Positions 25,626 to 34,322 of a stretch of 64,000 bases of DNA are shown here, piece after piece. Under the pieces are notes generated by a model. It searched no databases. It saw only the letters and a program-made list of their open reading frames with translations, and was not told the DNA's origin. The first letter of the stretch is position 1; the number at the start of each line of letters is the position of its first letter. Origin of the DNA: Bacillota bacterium (lineage in GTDB: Bacteria; Bacillota; Clostridia; Oscillospirales; Acutalibacteraceae); the NCBI GenBank assembly GCA_023416955.1, contig JAEZGM010000042.1:1-64000 (forward strand), written 5' to 3'. The translations under genes and the position numbers were made by a program.

Positions 25626-26231
25626 ATGACGCAGAGAAACAAAAATCTGAATATTCCGAATTCGCTGTCGGTTTTACGTATTATTTTGATTATCCCTTTT
25701 GTGATTTATTTCACACGCGGAGAGATTCTGCAGGCCGTGATTGTTCTGGTTATCTCAGGGCTGTCCGACATGCTGGATGGTATGATTGCACGCAAGTTCA
25801 ACCAATTTACGGAGCTTGGCCAGATGCTTGATCCTCTTTCTGACAAACTGACGCAGGGTGCCGTCGCAATCTGCCTTGCCGTGGAGCAGCCGGTTTTGAT
25901 CCCACTGCTTGCCATTTTTGTCGTAAAGGAAATCCTGATGCTGGTCGCCGGGTGTTTCCTGCTCAAAAAAGGGAAAATGCCCAGCGGCTCCCATTGGTAC
26001 GGAAAATTGTCCACCATACTTTTCTATTTTTCCTTTGCCATAATTGTCGCCCTCAAGGGAATTTGGCATATTGAAAATATGGCTGTGACCGTAACGCTGC
26101 TCGCCATTACCGCGGCATTTATGATTTATTCATTTGTCCAATATGCAAAAATATTTTTTACTATATTGCATTCGGACGATCCCAAATACAATATAGATAT
26201 TCGTAAAGTAATGGATAAAAAAGAAAAATAA
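25626..26231 (+). CDS. pgsA: CDP-diacylglycerol--glycerol-3-phosphate 3-phosphatidyltransferase
   Basis: Makes phosphatidylglycerol phosphate, the first step to phosphatidylglycerol and cardiolipin. The 201-residue membrane protein holds the full CDP-alcohol phosphotransferase motif DGxxARxxxxxxxxGxxxDxxxD (residues about 54-76) after NIPNSLSVLR. Length and motif fit PgsA, but other CDP-alcohol transferases share it. The C-terminal tail is charged. Confidence 0.85.
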   Translation: MTQRNKNLNIPNSLSVLRIILIIPFVIYFTRGEILQAVIVLVISGLSDMLDGMIARKFNQFTELGQMLDPLSDKLTQGAVAICLAVEQPVLIPLLAIFVVKEILMLVAGCFLLKKGKMPSGSHWYGKLSTILFYFSFAIIVALKGIWHIENMAVTVTLLAITAAFMIYSFVQYAKIFFTILHSDDPKYNIDIRKVMDKKEK

Positions 26232-26418
26232 ATACGGCACTTTTTAAAATTCATAAATATTTTACAGGTAGCGCCGTCCCAATTCATAAATAAAGCTTAA
26301 TATAGATTTACACTTTCCGCTTTTTGCATAGGATTCAGCGGAAAGCGCATATCAATTTATCTATGACAATTTCATTGTTTGGATAGACATTTCAATATGA
26401 GAAGAAGTGAGTTTTACT

Positions 26419-28701
26419 ATGCTATGTTCAAGATGCCATAAAAGACCCGCCGTTGTGTTTATTTCGCCGACGGTAGATTCCTCGGAAAGCCGCGGCTTAT
26501 GCCTTGTCTGCGCTAAAGAGCTCGGAATAAAACCCGTTAACGACTTAATGGAGAAAATGGGGATTACCGAAGAGCAAATGGAAGCAATGGAATCGGAGCT
26601 GAGCGAGCTGCTTGCGCCGGATTCCGACGAAAACGGAGAATCCGGTGAAGAGGACGGCTTTGTCCCCGGCGGCGCGGCGACTTTTCCTTTCCTCCAGAAT
26701 ATTTTTTCCGGTTCCGACAGCAGTACCGAGCAGGTTCAAAACGGGAAAGCGCCGGAAAAAGAAAAGAAGGAAAAACATAAAACCAAGCGGAAGCATTTGG
26801 ATGCATATTGCACCAATCTGACCGCCAAAGCCCAAAAGGGCGAACTGGACGCCATCATCGGGCGCGATAAGGAAATTGCCCGCGTCGTTCAGATTTTAAG
26901 CCGCCGTACCAAGAACAATCCGTGCCTGATCGGCGAGCCGGGCGTCGGCAAAACCGCCGTCGCGGAAGGTCTTGCCCTCCGCATTGCGGCGGGGGACGTT
27001 CCCGCAAGGCTGAAAAAGAAAGAAATTCATCTGCTCGACCTGACCGCGCTCGTCGCGGGGACACAGTTCCGCGGGCAGTTTGAAAGCCGTATTAAGGGTC
27101 TTGTCGATGAAGTCAAGGCCGAAGGCAATATCATCCTGTTTATTGACGAAGTCCACAATCTGGTCGGCACCGGCGACGCGGAAGGTTCCATGAACGCCGC
27201 CAATATTCTGAAACCCGCGCTTTCCCGCGGCGAAATTCAGGTCATCGGTGCAACCACATTCTCCGAATACCGCAAATACATTGAAAAGGACGCCGCACTG
27301 GAGCGCCGCTTCCAGCCTGTTACCATTGCGGAGCCTTCCATTGACGATACGGTTGACGTACTGCTCGGAATCCGTTCCTACTATGAGGCGTTCCACCGCG
27401 TTCGTGTACCGGAGGCAATTGTTCGCCGCACTGTCGTACTTTCAGAACGTTATATCACCGACCGTTTCCTTCCCGACAAGGCCATTGACCTGTTGGACGA
27501 AGCCTGCGCCTGCGCCGCGCTGCGCAATGCTTCCATGGCGGACTACGACACCGCCTCCGCCCAGCTTGAAGCCCTGCACGAGCAGGAGGATGCGCTGACC
27601 GCTGACGGGACGGAGCCCGATTACGAGAAGTTGGCGGAGGTTCGCACCGAAATATCCCAGCTGACGGAAAAGGCCAAATCCCTCGCACCGGCCGCGCTTG
27701 GCTCCGAAGTGGAGGAAAAAGATCTTGCCCGCGTCATTGAGCTGTGGACGGGAATTCCCGCAAGCAGAATTCAGGAAAGCGAGCTGAAAAAGCTTTCCGA
27801 CCTGGAGTCAACGCTCAATTCTAAGGTAATCGGCCAGAATGAGGCCGTAGCGGCAGTTGCAGCGGCGATTCGCCGCAGCAGGGTGCAAGTCAGCCCCCGC
27901 CGCAGACCTGCGTCATTCATTTTTGTAGGCCCGACCGGCGTAGGAAAGACCGAACTGGTCAAGGTGCTTTCCAAGGAGCTTTTCGATACGCCTGAAACGC
28001 TGATCCGCCTGGATATGTCGGAGTTTATGGAGAAACACTCGGTTTCCCGTATTATTGGCTCTCCCCCGGGTTACGTCGGCTATGACGAAGCGGGACAGGT
28101 GACTGAAAAAGTCCGCCGCCGTCCTTACTCGGTTCTGCTGTTTGACGAAATCGAAAAAGCGCACCCGGATGTCATGAACATCCTGCTGCAAATTCTGGAC
28201 GAAGGCCGCGTGACCGACGCTCACGGACGCACCGTCAACTTTGAAAATACAGTTATCATTATGACTTCGAACGCGGGAAGTGAAAAGAAGGAAAGCGCGC
28301 TCGGCTTTGCCAAGACGGAAGCTGATGTTTCCCGTGAAAAGGCAATGAAGGCTCTGTCCGACTTTTTACGGCCCGAATTCTTGAGCCGTATAGATGAAGT
28401 CATTATCTTCCGTCCGCTCAATGCAGACGATTTTGAGGCCATTTCCCACCTGATGCTGAACGAGTATGTCGATTCTCTGAAAGAACGCGGCATTAAACTT
28501 GTTTATGACGACAAGGCGACCCGTTGGCTCGCCGACCATGCCATTGGCGGAAAAAGCGGCGCGCGCGACCTGCGCAACCTGATTCGCCGCCAGGTCGAAG
28601 ACAAAATTGCCTCCGCTATTGTGGACAATTACGGAGAAACCATTACCGCGGTTTCGATTTCCGCTAACGAGAATGGAATTCATCTGGACGTTTTAAAATA
28701 A
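26419..28701 (+). CDS. ClpC-like Clp ATPase with N-terminal zinc finger in place of the Clp N-domain
   Basis: A 760-residue AAA+ unfoldase likely to feed ClpP. The first 35 residues carry CSRCH and CLVCAKE, a four-cysteine zinc-finger pattern like that of McsA. An acidic linker and a Lys-rich stretch follow. The usual double Clp N-domain is absent. Domain 1 has Walker A GEPGVGKTA and DEVHNLVG, a middle region around residues 400-450, and domain 2 has GPTGVGKTE and FDEIEKAHPDV, then the C-terminal ClpB/C D2-small domain. I see no IGF/LGF ClpP-binding loop by eye, so ClpP use is inferred. The ATG at MLCSRCH is preferred over an upstream GTG. No ctsR, mcsA or mcsB neighbours are present. Confidence 0.85.
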   Translation: MLCSRCHKRPAVVFISPTVDSSESRGLCLVCAKELGIKPVNDLMEKMGITEEQMEAMESELSELLAPDSDENGESGEEDGFVPGGAATFPFLQNIFSGSDSSTEQVQNGKAPEKEKKEKHKTKRKHLDAYCTNLTAKAQKGELDAIIGRDKEIARVVQILSRRTKNNPCLIGEPGVGKTAVAEGLALRIAAGDVPARLKKKEIHLLDLTALVAGTQFRGQFESRIKGLVDEVKAEGNIILFIDEVHNLVGTGDAEGSMNAANILKPALSRGEIQVIGATTFSEYRKYIEKDAALERRFQPVTIAEPSIDDTVDVLLGIRSYYEAFHRVRVPEAIVRRTVVLSERYITDRFLPDKAIDLLDEACACAALRNASMADYDTASAQLEALHEQEDALTADGTEPDYEKLAEVRTEISQLTEKAKSLAPAALGSEVEEKDLARVIELWTGIPASRIQESELKKLSDLESTLNSKVIGQNEAVAAVAAAIRRSRVQVSPRRRPASFIFVGPTGVGKTELVKVLSKELFDTPETLIRLDMSEFMEKHSVSRIIGSPPGYVGYDEAGQVTEKVRRRPYSVLLFDEIEKAHPDVMNILLQILDEGRVTDAHGRTVNFENTVIIMTSNAGSEKKESALGFAKTEADVSREKAMKALSDFLRPEFLSRIDEVIIFRPLNADDFEAISHLMLNEYVDSLKERGIKLVYDDKATRWLADHAIGGKSGARDLRNLIRRQVEDKIASAIVDNYGETITAVSISANENGIHLDVLK

Positions 28702-28737
28702 TATTTTTTATTTGGCTGGTAAAAATAGAATAAGTGA

Positions 28738-28767
28738 TTGACATCTGCCACTGGACTATGCTACAAT
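28738..28767 (+). promoter_or_regulatory. Promoter of the tRNA array
   Basis: TTGACA (28738-28743), 18-base spacer, TACAAT (28762-28767), 19 bases before the first tRNA. Confidence 0.75.
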
Positions 28768-28785
28768 AATAGCCGTCGCTAAAAT

Positions 28786-28859
28786 GCGAGTGTAGTTCAA
28801 TGGTAGAACTCCAGCCTTCCAAGCTGGTCGTGTGGGTTCGATTCCCATCACTCGCTCCA
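28786..28859 (+). tRNA. tRNA-Gly (anticodon TCC)
   Basis: Acceptor gcgagtg pairs with cactcgc; anticodon loop cttccaa gives TCC, reading GGA. The CCA end is encoded. The cloverleaf arms are complete by eye. Confidence 0.95.
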
Positions 28860-28867
28860 TGGCAAAT

Positions 28868-28944
28868 GCGCCAATAGCTCAGCTGGATAGAGCAACTGCC
28901 TTCTAAGCAGTAGGTCAGGGGTTCGAGTCCCTTTTGGCGCGCCA
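28868..28944 (+). tRNA. tRNA-Arg (anticodon TCT)
   Basis: Acceptor gcgccaa pairs with ttggcgc; anticodon loop cttctaa gives TCT for AGA. The CCA end is encoded. Confidence 0.95.
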
Positions 28945-28951
28945 TATATAT

Positions 28952-29029
28952 GGTGGGTGTAGCTTAGCTGGTTAAAGCGCCAGTTTGTGGCACTGGAGAT
29001 CGTGGGTTCGAGTCCCATCATCCACCCCA
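28952..29029 (+). tRNA. tRNA-His (anticodon GTG)
   Basis: Acceptor gtgggtg pairs with catccac; the extra G at -1 typical of tRNA-His is present opposite C73. Anticodon loop ttgtggc gives GTG. The CCA end is encoded. Confidence 0.95.
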
Positions 29030-29041
29030 TATAGAAAACAG

Positions 29042-29067
29042 CGCGAAGCAGATTGCTTTGCTTCGCG
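29042..29067 (+). terminator. Hairpin between tRNA-His and tRNA-Gln
   Basis: cgcgaagca pairs with tgcttcgcg and is followed by ttttatatt. It may be a weak terminator or a processing signal, since tRNA-Gln has no obvious promoter of its own. Confidence 0.55.
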
Positions 29068-29075
29068 TTTTATAT

Positions 29076-29151
29076 TGGGCTGTAGCCAAGGGGTAAGGCA
29101 ACGGACTTTGACTCCGTCATTCCGTAGGTTCAAATCCTGCCAGCCCAGCCA
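29076..29151 (+). tRNA. tRNA-Gln (anticodon TTG)
   Basis: Acceptor tgggctg pairs with cagccca; anticodon loop ctttgac gives TTG for CAA. The CCA end is encoded. Confidence 0.95.
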
Positions 29152-29153
29152 GA

Positions 29154-29184
29154 GCCTGTCTTCGGGCTCCGTTCGCGGACAGGC
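29154..29184 (+). terminator. Terminator after tRNA-Gln
   Basis: gcctgtc pairs with gacaggc, followed by attttttt. Confidence 0.8.
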
Positions 29185-29193
29185 ATTTTTTTA

Positions 29194-29222
29194 TTGACAA
29201 GGGCAGTTTTTTCTGCTAGAAT
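29194..29222 (+). promoter_or_regulatory. Promoter of tRNA-Lys
   Basis: TTGACA, 17-base spacer, TAGAAT, 13 bases before the tRNA. Confidence 0.75.
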
Positions 29223-29235
29223 ATATAGGTTGTAT

Positions 29236-29311
29236 GAATCATTAGCTCAGTCGGTAGAGCACTTGACTTTTAATCAAGGTGTCCGGGGTTCGAATCCCCG
29301 ATGGTTCACCA
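29236..29311 (+). tRNA. tRNA-Lys (anticodon TTT)
   Basis: Acceptor gaatcat pairs with atggttc (one G-T pair); anticodon loop cttttaa gives TTT for AAA. The CCA end is encoded. A decayed tyrosine integrase lies directly downstream, so the 3' end of this gene is a plausible old integration site; no second copy of the 3' end was found in the window. Confidence 0.95.
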
Positions 29312-29313
29312 GA

Positions 29314-29356
29314 AAACCGCATGAATACTGGATTTTTCAGTTGTTCATGCGGTTTT
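29314..29356 (+). terminator. Terminator after tRNA-Lys
   Basis: aaaccgcatgaa pairs with ttcatgcggttt, followed by tttat. Confidence 0.85.
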
Positions 29357-29511
29357 TTATCTGTATAATTTCCCAGTCTGAATAAAGCTGGATGAAACTG
29401 AGCGAAATGTCATAATTTTGCCGTAAAAATGTCGTGAATCCCGCAATGAAAAATCCGCATGAAATCTATAAAAATAGACTTCAAATTCAGAATTGTCGCA
29501 ATGTAAAGTAA

Positions 29512-29549
29512 AAGCCGTGCCAAGTCTTATAAAAAGGCTGGCACGGCTT
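29512..29549. terminator. Terminator next to the integrase remnant
   Basis: aagccgtgcca pairs with tggcacggctt. On the minus strand it lies at the end of the integrase remnant. Confidence 0.7.
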
Positions 29550-29554
29550 AATTG

Positions 29555-30683
29555 TTACAGATCGAATTTGAACGTTTTCTCGATGAAGTCTTGATCGTGG
29601 CTTTACATATATCTTTGTAGTGATTTCAACGCTTGCATGTCCCATTATCTTGGAGATAGTATAGATGTCATATCCTTGACCGTTATTATATAACCTGATT
29701 TCAAAGGTATGGCGCAGTCAATGTGCGCGTAAAATCGGCAATTCAGGATGAGCTTGCTTTAAATCAGTTGTAAATTTCTCGTAAACATTTTTCTGCCAGC
29801 AAAAAGGCCTCATAGCATTTCCATAAATGTTTGAGATAACAAATTCGTTTTGAATGACCTTGTGAATGCGTTTGTTTGGGTTATCCTTACATCGAACGTA
29901 GCGTTCAACGGATCGTGGAGCATTTTCGAGAACATCCTTTAGTTCCGGAAAGGTCGGAATACCTCGGACAGAATATTCATTTTGGGGCTTATCAATTTTA
30001 ACTATCCCATCTGTCTCTGTGTGAACCTGATGTACATGAATAACATTATGATCCAAGTCAACATCTGTCCAACGGAGGCCGAGCAATTCACCGCGCCGTA
30101 AACCGGCTTTTAGCAAAATTAAAGACCGCCTCATTCTGCTCTTCAGTATAAGGGATGACCAATTTCGGCATTTGCTTGGAAGTTGGCTCTCTGACATGTC
30201 TGCAGGGGTTTTTGCTCAAAACATCATTATCAACAGCATCCTCAAAGATTTGATTAAGCGTTATCCTCATATTGTGAATTAAGCTCTGCGAGAGATTTAT
30301 ATTTCGGTTCAAAAATAAATCAATATCAATTTTTTAATTCGGGACAAAATGCAATCGCCAAAAGCTGGAATCAAATGGTTTTTTACTGTGTTTTTATAAG
30401 TGTAATTAAAGGTATTCCCCCTGACATGATTACGTTTTTCTGATTCTAACCATTGTTCCGCATACTCTCTAAAAATAACTTGATCATCTATCATTTGCAG
30501 ATTGCTTTTTATGAAGTCATCACGAAGTTTTTGAGCTTTTAACTCAGTGTCTCTTTTACTCTTCGTGCTATACACGGATTCCCTTATTGTGATACCTTTA
30601 GAATCTTTGCCTAAAATCACTTTAACCTCATATCGATCTCCGTGATTTGGCAGTGCCTTTTTAAGTCTTGGCAAAATTTTCAA
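29555..30683 (-). pseudogene. Decayed tyrosine-recombinase integrase
   Basis: Reading on the minus strand, three overlapping frames give the ordered parts of one phage/ICE-type integrase of about 370 residues. They are the AP2-like N-domain (KVILGKDSKGITIRESVYSTK), the SAM-like core-binding domain (LSQSLIHNMRITLNQIFEDAV) and the catalytic domain with RRGELLGLRW (the first Arg) and then LRHTF and IMGHASVEITTKIY. A stop codon replaces the residue before LRHTF, and at least two frameshifts separate the parts. The catalytic tyrosine is still readable. The gene cannot make a full protein. Its position after tRNA-Lys is typical of integrative elements. Confidence 0.9.
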
Positions 30684-30814
30684 CTCTTCAATTAAAATAG
30701 AGGCTGAAGCAATATGATAATATTGGTTTTATGTTAATCGTCAGCCTCTGCTGACAAAAGGCAGCTTTTCTGTTGGCGCAGGAAGGCTGCTCTTTTTTGA
30801 CTTAGTTTACATGA

Positions 30815-31030
30815 TTACCCTGGGTGTACCAAAGGTAAAACTGTGCAGCCGGATTTTTGAAGGAACAATTGGACGCATAAGATTTTTTCAACGAACTCCC
30901 GCACGATTTCCGGCGTCAACTCCTGGATGTCCGTATACTGATCTACAATGCTCAGGAACCGGTCTGCGTTCAGCATCTTGTCTTGTTCCGTGCCGATTTC
31001 CTGCTCTAGTCGTCTAGAGTGACGAGTCAT
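30815..31030 (-). pseudogene. Remnant of a large serine recombinase (C-terminal part)
   Basis: About 45 residues match the C-terminal region of Tn4451-type site-specific recombinases: LEQEIGTEQDKMLNADRFLSI, TDIQELTPEIVREFVEKI. After that the frame is lost and the sequence runs into unrelated residues. The catalytic N-terminal domain is absent. It is a relic of a second mobile element. Confidence 0.75.
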
Positions 31031-31129
31031 AAAATGAAAGAATCCTCACTTTGACTGAAGAGTGAGGATTGAAATGATATGCAATTTTCTGGCAAACCTG
31101 GTAAATATAGAAGCATATGATACAAAGGG

Positions 31130-31250
31130 AATCCATAATTTAAATTCAGCAATGGACCCGCATCAGTTTACACCAGACAATGATTGCACAGGCAAAATGC
31201 AAAAGGCGAGGTAATTTTCAGCTTTCTTCTTGAAACGAACCAGTAGTTTG
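31130..31250 (-). pseudogene. Remnant of an IS5-type transposase C-terminus
   Basis: On the minus strand LLVRFKKKAENYLA, and after a one-base frame change LHFACAIIVWCKL, resemble the RxEKKAENYLAFxxLACAII ending of IS5/IS1182-type transposases. Only about 40 residues remain. It lies directly before modC. Confidence 0.6.
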
Positions 31251-31337
31251 AGGCCCCTGCGCTCGTCACGGCGGCCGGATGTTTGCTTTCGCGGCCGCTG
31301 TGGAACGCTCGATTTTTCCCCGCCGCTCCGGGTCCGT

Positions 31338-32414
31338 TCATGCGGAACCGGCCCTTTTCAGCAGGAGAAAATCTTCTGGCGCCACGCGCAGAAATGGAGT
31401 CGCATTCAGATTCATTTGTCGAAAGGTGGTTTTATTCACTTCCCAGCGCAGCAACTCGGCATTTTCAGCCGATGCGGCGCGGACCATGAGGATGTAGCTG
31501 AAGGTGTCTTCCGTCTGCCGAACGATTTCAAACGGGAATGCATTGGGCCCGGGGGTATCGCAGGGAACGAACTGATGAGCCCTAATGCCCACAAAGCCGA
31601 GGTTTTCCGGAATCGGCGCGGAAGGATACAGGGTCAGGCCCCAGTTCTTGGCATAGATTGCCCCGTCTTCTCCGGTACGCAGCGCGGCTGAAACGTTTTT
31701 GCAGCCCGTTAGCACGCAGCAAGCATATGTTTGAGGGTCATGGAACAGTTCCCATTTTTCACCCACCCTGTCCACATGACCGGCGTCTATGACAGCGATT
31801 TTCTCACATAGCCGATAGACTTCATCACGATTATGGGATACGAACAGCGTCGTGCCCGGGAACTCGTGAAGAACCTGGCCTAGTTCCTGTTCCAACTGCC
31901 AGCGCAGGTGACTATCCAAGGCGGAAAACGGCTCGTCTAGCATCAGAAGTCGCGGCTGTGAAACCAGAATACGCGCGAGCGCAACGCGTTGCTGTTGCCC
32001 GCCCGAGAGCTGGGGCGGATATCGGTCTTCCAGCCCGTTTAGATATAGGGCGCGGATCATTCCTGCGGTGCGCTCCTTTTGCTCCGACCGACCGAACCGG
32101 TGCCGCAGGGAAACGCCGATATTCTGCTCCACCGTCATGTTTGGAAACAGAGCGTAATTCTGAAACAGATAGCCGATGCGGCGCTGCTGCGGACTCAGGT
32201 TGACCTTCTTTTCGGAATCGAAAAACACTTCCCCGTCCAGCACGATTTGGCCGCGGTCCGGTTTTTCGATCCCTGCGAGGCATTTCAGCGTCATGCTTTT
32301 GCCGCTGCCGGAAGCGCCCAGCAGAGCGGTCACGGAATTTTCGGCGTCCAGTTGGACACTCAGGGTGAACGAGCCTTTTCCAAAGCTTTTCGTTATATCG
32401 ATGTGCAGAGACAT
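31338..32414 (-). CDS. modC: Molybdate ABC transporter ATPase ModC
   Basis: ATPase of the molybdate importer. Of 358 residues the N-terminal ATPase domain has Walker A GASGSGKS (near residue 36), LFQNYALFP, signature LSGGQQQR, Walker B LLMLDEP and the switch SHN; the last 130 residues include the MOP/TOBE-like molybdate-sensing segment. The ATG at MSLHIDITK is two bases after the modB stop, with aggaggt inside modB; a much longer frame upstream is only the modB region in another frame. It belongs to modA-modB-modC, which supplies molybdenum for the adjacent nitrogenase. Confidence 0.9.
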   Translation of the reverse strand: MSLHIDITKSFGKGSFTLSVQLDAENSVTALLGASGSGKSMTLKCLAGIEKPDRGQIVLDGEVFFDSEKKVNLSPQQRRIGYLFQNYALFPNMTVEQNIGVSLRHRFGRSEQKERTAGMIRALYLNGLEDRYPPQLSGGQQQRVALARILVSQPRLLMLDEPFSALDSHLRWQLEQELGQVLHEFPGTTLFVSHNRDEVYRLCEKIAVIDAGHVDRVGEKWELFHDPQTYACCVLTGCKNVSAALRTGEDGAIYAKNWGLTLYPSAPIPENLGFVGIRAHQFVPCDTPGPNAFPFEIVRQTEDTFSYILMVRAASAENAELLRWEVNKTTFRQMNLNATPFLRVAPEDFLLLKRAGSA

Positions 32415-32416
32415 GG

Positions 32417-33103
32417 TCAGCCCACCTCCTTGGATACCCGGCGCTTCGGAGGACGATCCGCCCAGACGTTCAAAATGAGCATAGAGGCGAACGAAATGAC
32501 GAGATTGACGAGAACCCAGCGGTAGGCTTCGGCGTCGTTTCCCGCAGCCATCGCGGCGTAAACGGCGGTGGAAATGGTCTGCGTCCTGCCCGGCAGGTTC
32601 CCGGCCAGCATGATGGTGGCGCCGAACTCGCCGAGAGAGCGAGCGAAAGTCAGTACGCAGCCTGCGACGATGCTCTGCCGGCAGTTTGCCAGGACGATCC
32701 GCCAAAAAACGAAAGAATTGCCGAGTCCCAGGGTGCGGGCCGCGTAAACGAGGTTTGGGTCCAGCGCCTCGAAAGCCCCCCGCGCGGTACGGTACATCAG
32801 CGGGAAGGCGACTACCGCCGCGGCGATGACGGTGGCTGGCCAGGAAAAGACGATCTTATAGCCGAACACCGTAAGGAGCTGCTTCCCGATGGGGCCGTTT
32901 ATCCCGAACGTCTTCAGCAGGAAGAAGCCGACAACGGTGGGCGGCAGAATCAGCGGCAGCGTCAGGAAACCATCCAGCAGCCCTTTGACTGGGCGGACAT
33001 GTACCTTTGCCACCTCATAGGCCGCAAAGATCCCGATGAAAAAGGTGATGAAGGTGGATAGAGATGCCGTTTTCAGCGAGACCCAGAGTGGGGAAAGTTC
33101 CAT
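32417..33103 (-). CDS. modB: Molybdate ABC transporter permease ModB
   Basis: Membrane channel of the molybdate importer, 228 residues with about five to six transmembrane helices and the ABC permease EAA loop (RTLGLGNSFVFWRIVLAN) that docks ModC. The start ATG follows a ggaggg site. It lies between modA (146 bases upstream) and modC (two bases downstream). Confidence 0.92.
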   Translation of the reverse strand: MELSPLWVSLKTASLSTFITFFIGIFAAYEVAKVHVRPVKGLLDGFLTLPLILPPTVVGFFLLKTFGINGPIGKQLLTVFGYKIVFSWPATVIAAAVVAFPLMYRTARGAFEALDPNLVYAARTLGLGNSFVFWRIVLANCRQSIVAGCVLTFARSLGEFGATIMLAGNLPGRTQTISTAVYAAMAAGNDAEAYRWVLVNLVISFASMLILNVWADRPPKRRVSKEVG

Positions 33104-33249
33104 ACAGGCCCTCCTTCCGGTAAAAAATACGGAAACTGCGGATGCAGCCGTAAATCCGCATTCCGTTGGCGGCGATTTGGGACGTCATTCCCAAAGAAAC
33201 AGGCGGGCGAAGCGCCCTGGCACGCTCGACTGTCCCGGTGCGCTGACAT

Positions 33250-34113
33250 TTAGGCCATAGTGAAGCCGTTCTGTTCAAAAACTGTCTTTGCATCCGCAGA
33301 GGAGAGGTAGTCGAGAAACGACTGCGCAAGCGCCTGATTTTTAGTCCCCTTGACGAGGGCGGCGGGGTAGACTGCCTTGTCGTAGCTGCCCTCCGGCGCT
33401 TCACAGACGGTCTTGACCTTGCCGTCTGCCGTCATCGCATCGGTTGCGTAGACGACTCCACAGTCCGCGTTGCCGGTTTCTACCCACGACAGCACCTGCT
33501 TGACGTCGGAGCCGAAGGAAGCCTTCGCCTTTGCTTTATCCCAGCCGTTCAGCTTGGTAAAAATCTGCTGCGCGTACTGCCCGACAGGAACGCTGGCGGG
33601 GTCGCCGAGTGCGATGGTTTTTACCTTGTCGGTCAGGCAATCATCAAAGCTTTCAATGCCCAGCGTGGAGTTTGTCGGCACGATCAGCACGATCTTGTTC
33701 ACCAACAGATCTTTTTTCGTATCGGTGAGAATACGGCCTTCGTCTGTCAGCGCCGCCATTTGCTTGGTTGCGGCGGAGATAAAAAGGTCTGCAGGCGCGC
33801 CTTCTTCGATCTGCTTCTGCAGGTTGCCGCTGGCAGCGAAATTGAAGGTCAGCTTAACGTCGGGATTGCTCTGGTTGTACAGCCTGCCGATAGCGTTCAG
33901 CGATTCTGTCAGGCTGGCCGCCGCGGAAATGTTCAGTTCTCCAGTGAGCGGTGTGCTGCCGGGGACGGCGGAGGAGATTTCTGCAGCGGAGGCTGCTTCG
34001 GAGGATGTGGGTAAACTTCCGGCACTGCTTGTGTTTGCGGAGGCACAGGCCGCCAGAGAAACCGCCAGGGCGGCACTGCAGAGCAGGGAAATCAGTTTTT
34101 TCGAAAGCTTCAT
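33250..34113 (-). CDS. modA: Molybdate-binding lipoprotein ModA
   Basis: Extracellular molybdate-binding protein, 287 residues. The signal peptide ends in a lipobox (SLAACAS, Cys near residue 23), then a Ser/Ala-rich linker, then the ModA fold: ISAAASLTESL, FNFAASGNLQKQIEEGAPADLFISA, VPVGQYAQQ and ADCGVVYATDA, typical molybdate ligand regions. It is the first gene of the modABC unit. The leader (34,114-34,245) has a small hairpin but no motif I can assign to molybdate sensing. Confidence 0.92.
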   Translation of the reverse strand: MKLSKKLISLLCSAALAVSLAACASANTSSAGSLPTSSEAASAAEISSAVPGSTPLTGELNISAAASLTESLNAIGRLYNQSNPDVKLTFNFAASGNLQKQIEEGAPADLFISAATKQMAALTDEGRILTDTKKDLLVNKIVLIVPTNSTLGIESFDDCLTDKVKTIALGDPASVPVGQYAQQIFTKLNGWDKAKAKASFGSDVKQVLSWVETGNADCGVVYATDAMTADGKVKTVCEAPEGSYDKAVYPAALVKGTKNQALAQSFLDYLSSADAKTVFEQNGFTMA

Positions 34114-34250
34114 AATGAATGTCCTTCCTTTTTCTTTATTTGATCACATGGTCTTCCATGGAATCAGCCAGAAATGGCGGCTGGTAAGAAAGAATTTGGC
34201 GTTGCTGACGTGCGGGAGACCGATTTCAGTCGGTTATCAACTATAAAAAG

Positions 34251-34288
34251 GGCACCGCGGATTTGCGTGAAGCAAAGACGGCGGTGCC
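34251..34288 (-). terminator. Terminator between the AnfO-like unit and modA
   Basis: ggcaccgc pairs with gcggtgcc, with a T-run on the minus strand. It lies after the gene at 34323, so it separates that pair from modABC. Confidence 0.8.
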
Positions 34289-34322
34289 TTTTATTGCTGA
34301 TTTTAAAAAATTCTGTGAAACT

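Noticed and set aside
29236..29400. Defined attL/attR pair for an integrated element at tRNA-Lys
   Set aside because: The tRNA 3' end is a likely site, but no second copy of its last 20 or so bases could be found within the window.
32415..32705. N-terminal extension of modC
   Set aside because: The extra 97 residues are Arg/His-rich and lie inside modB in another frame; the ATG at 32414 has a good ribosome site.
34114..34245. Molybdenum cofactor riboswitch before modA
   Set aside because: Small hairpins are present, but the conserved core of the known Moco riboswitch is not recognisable.
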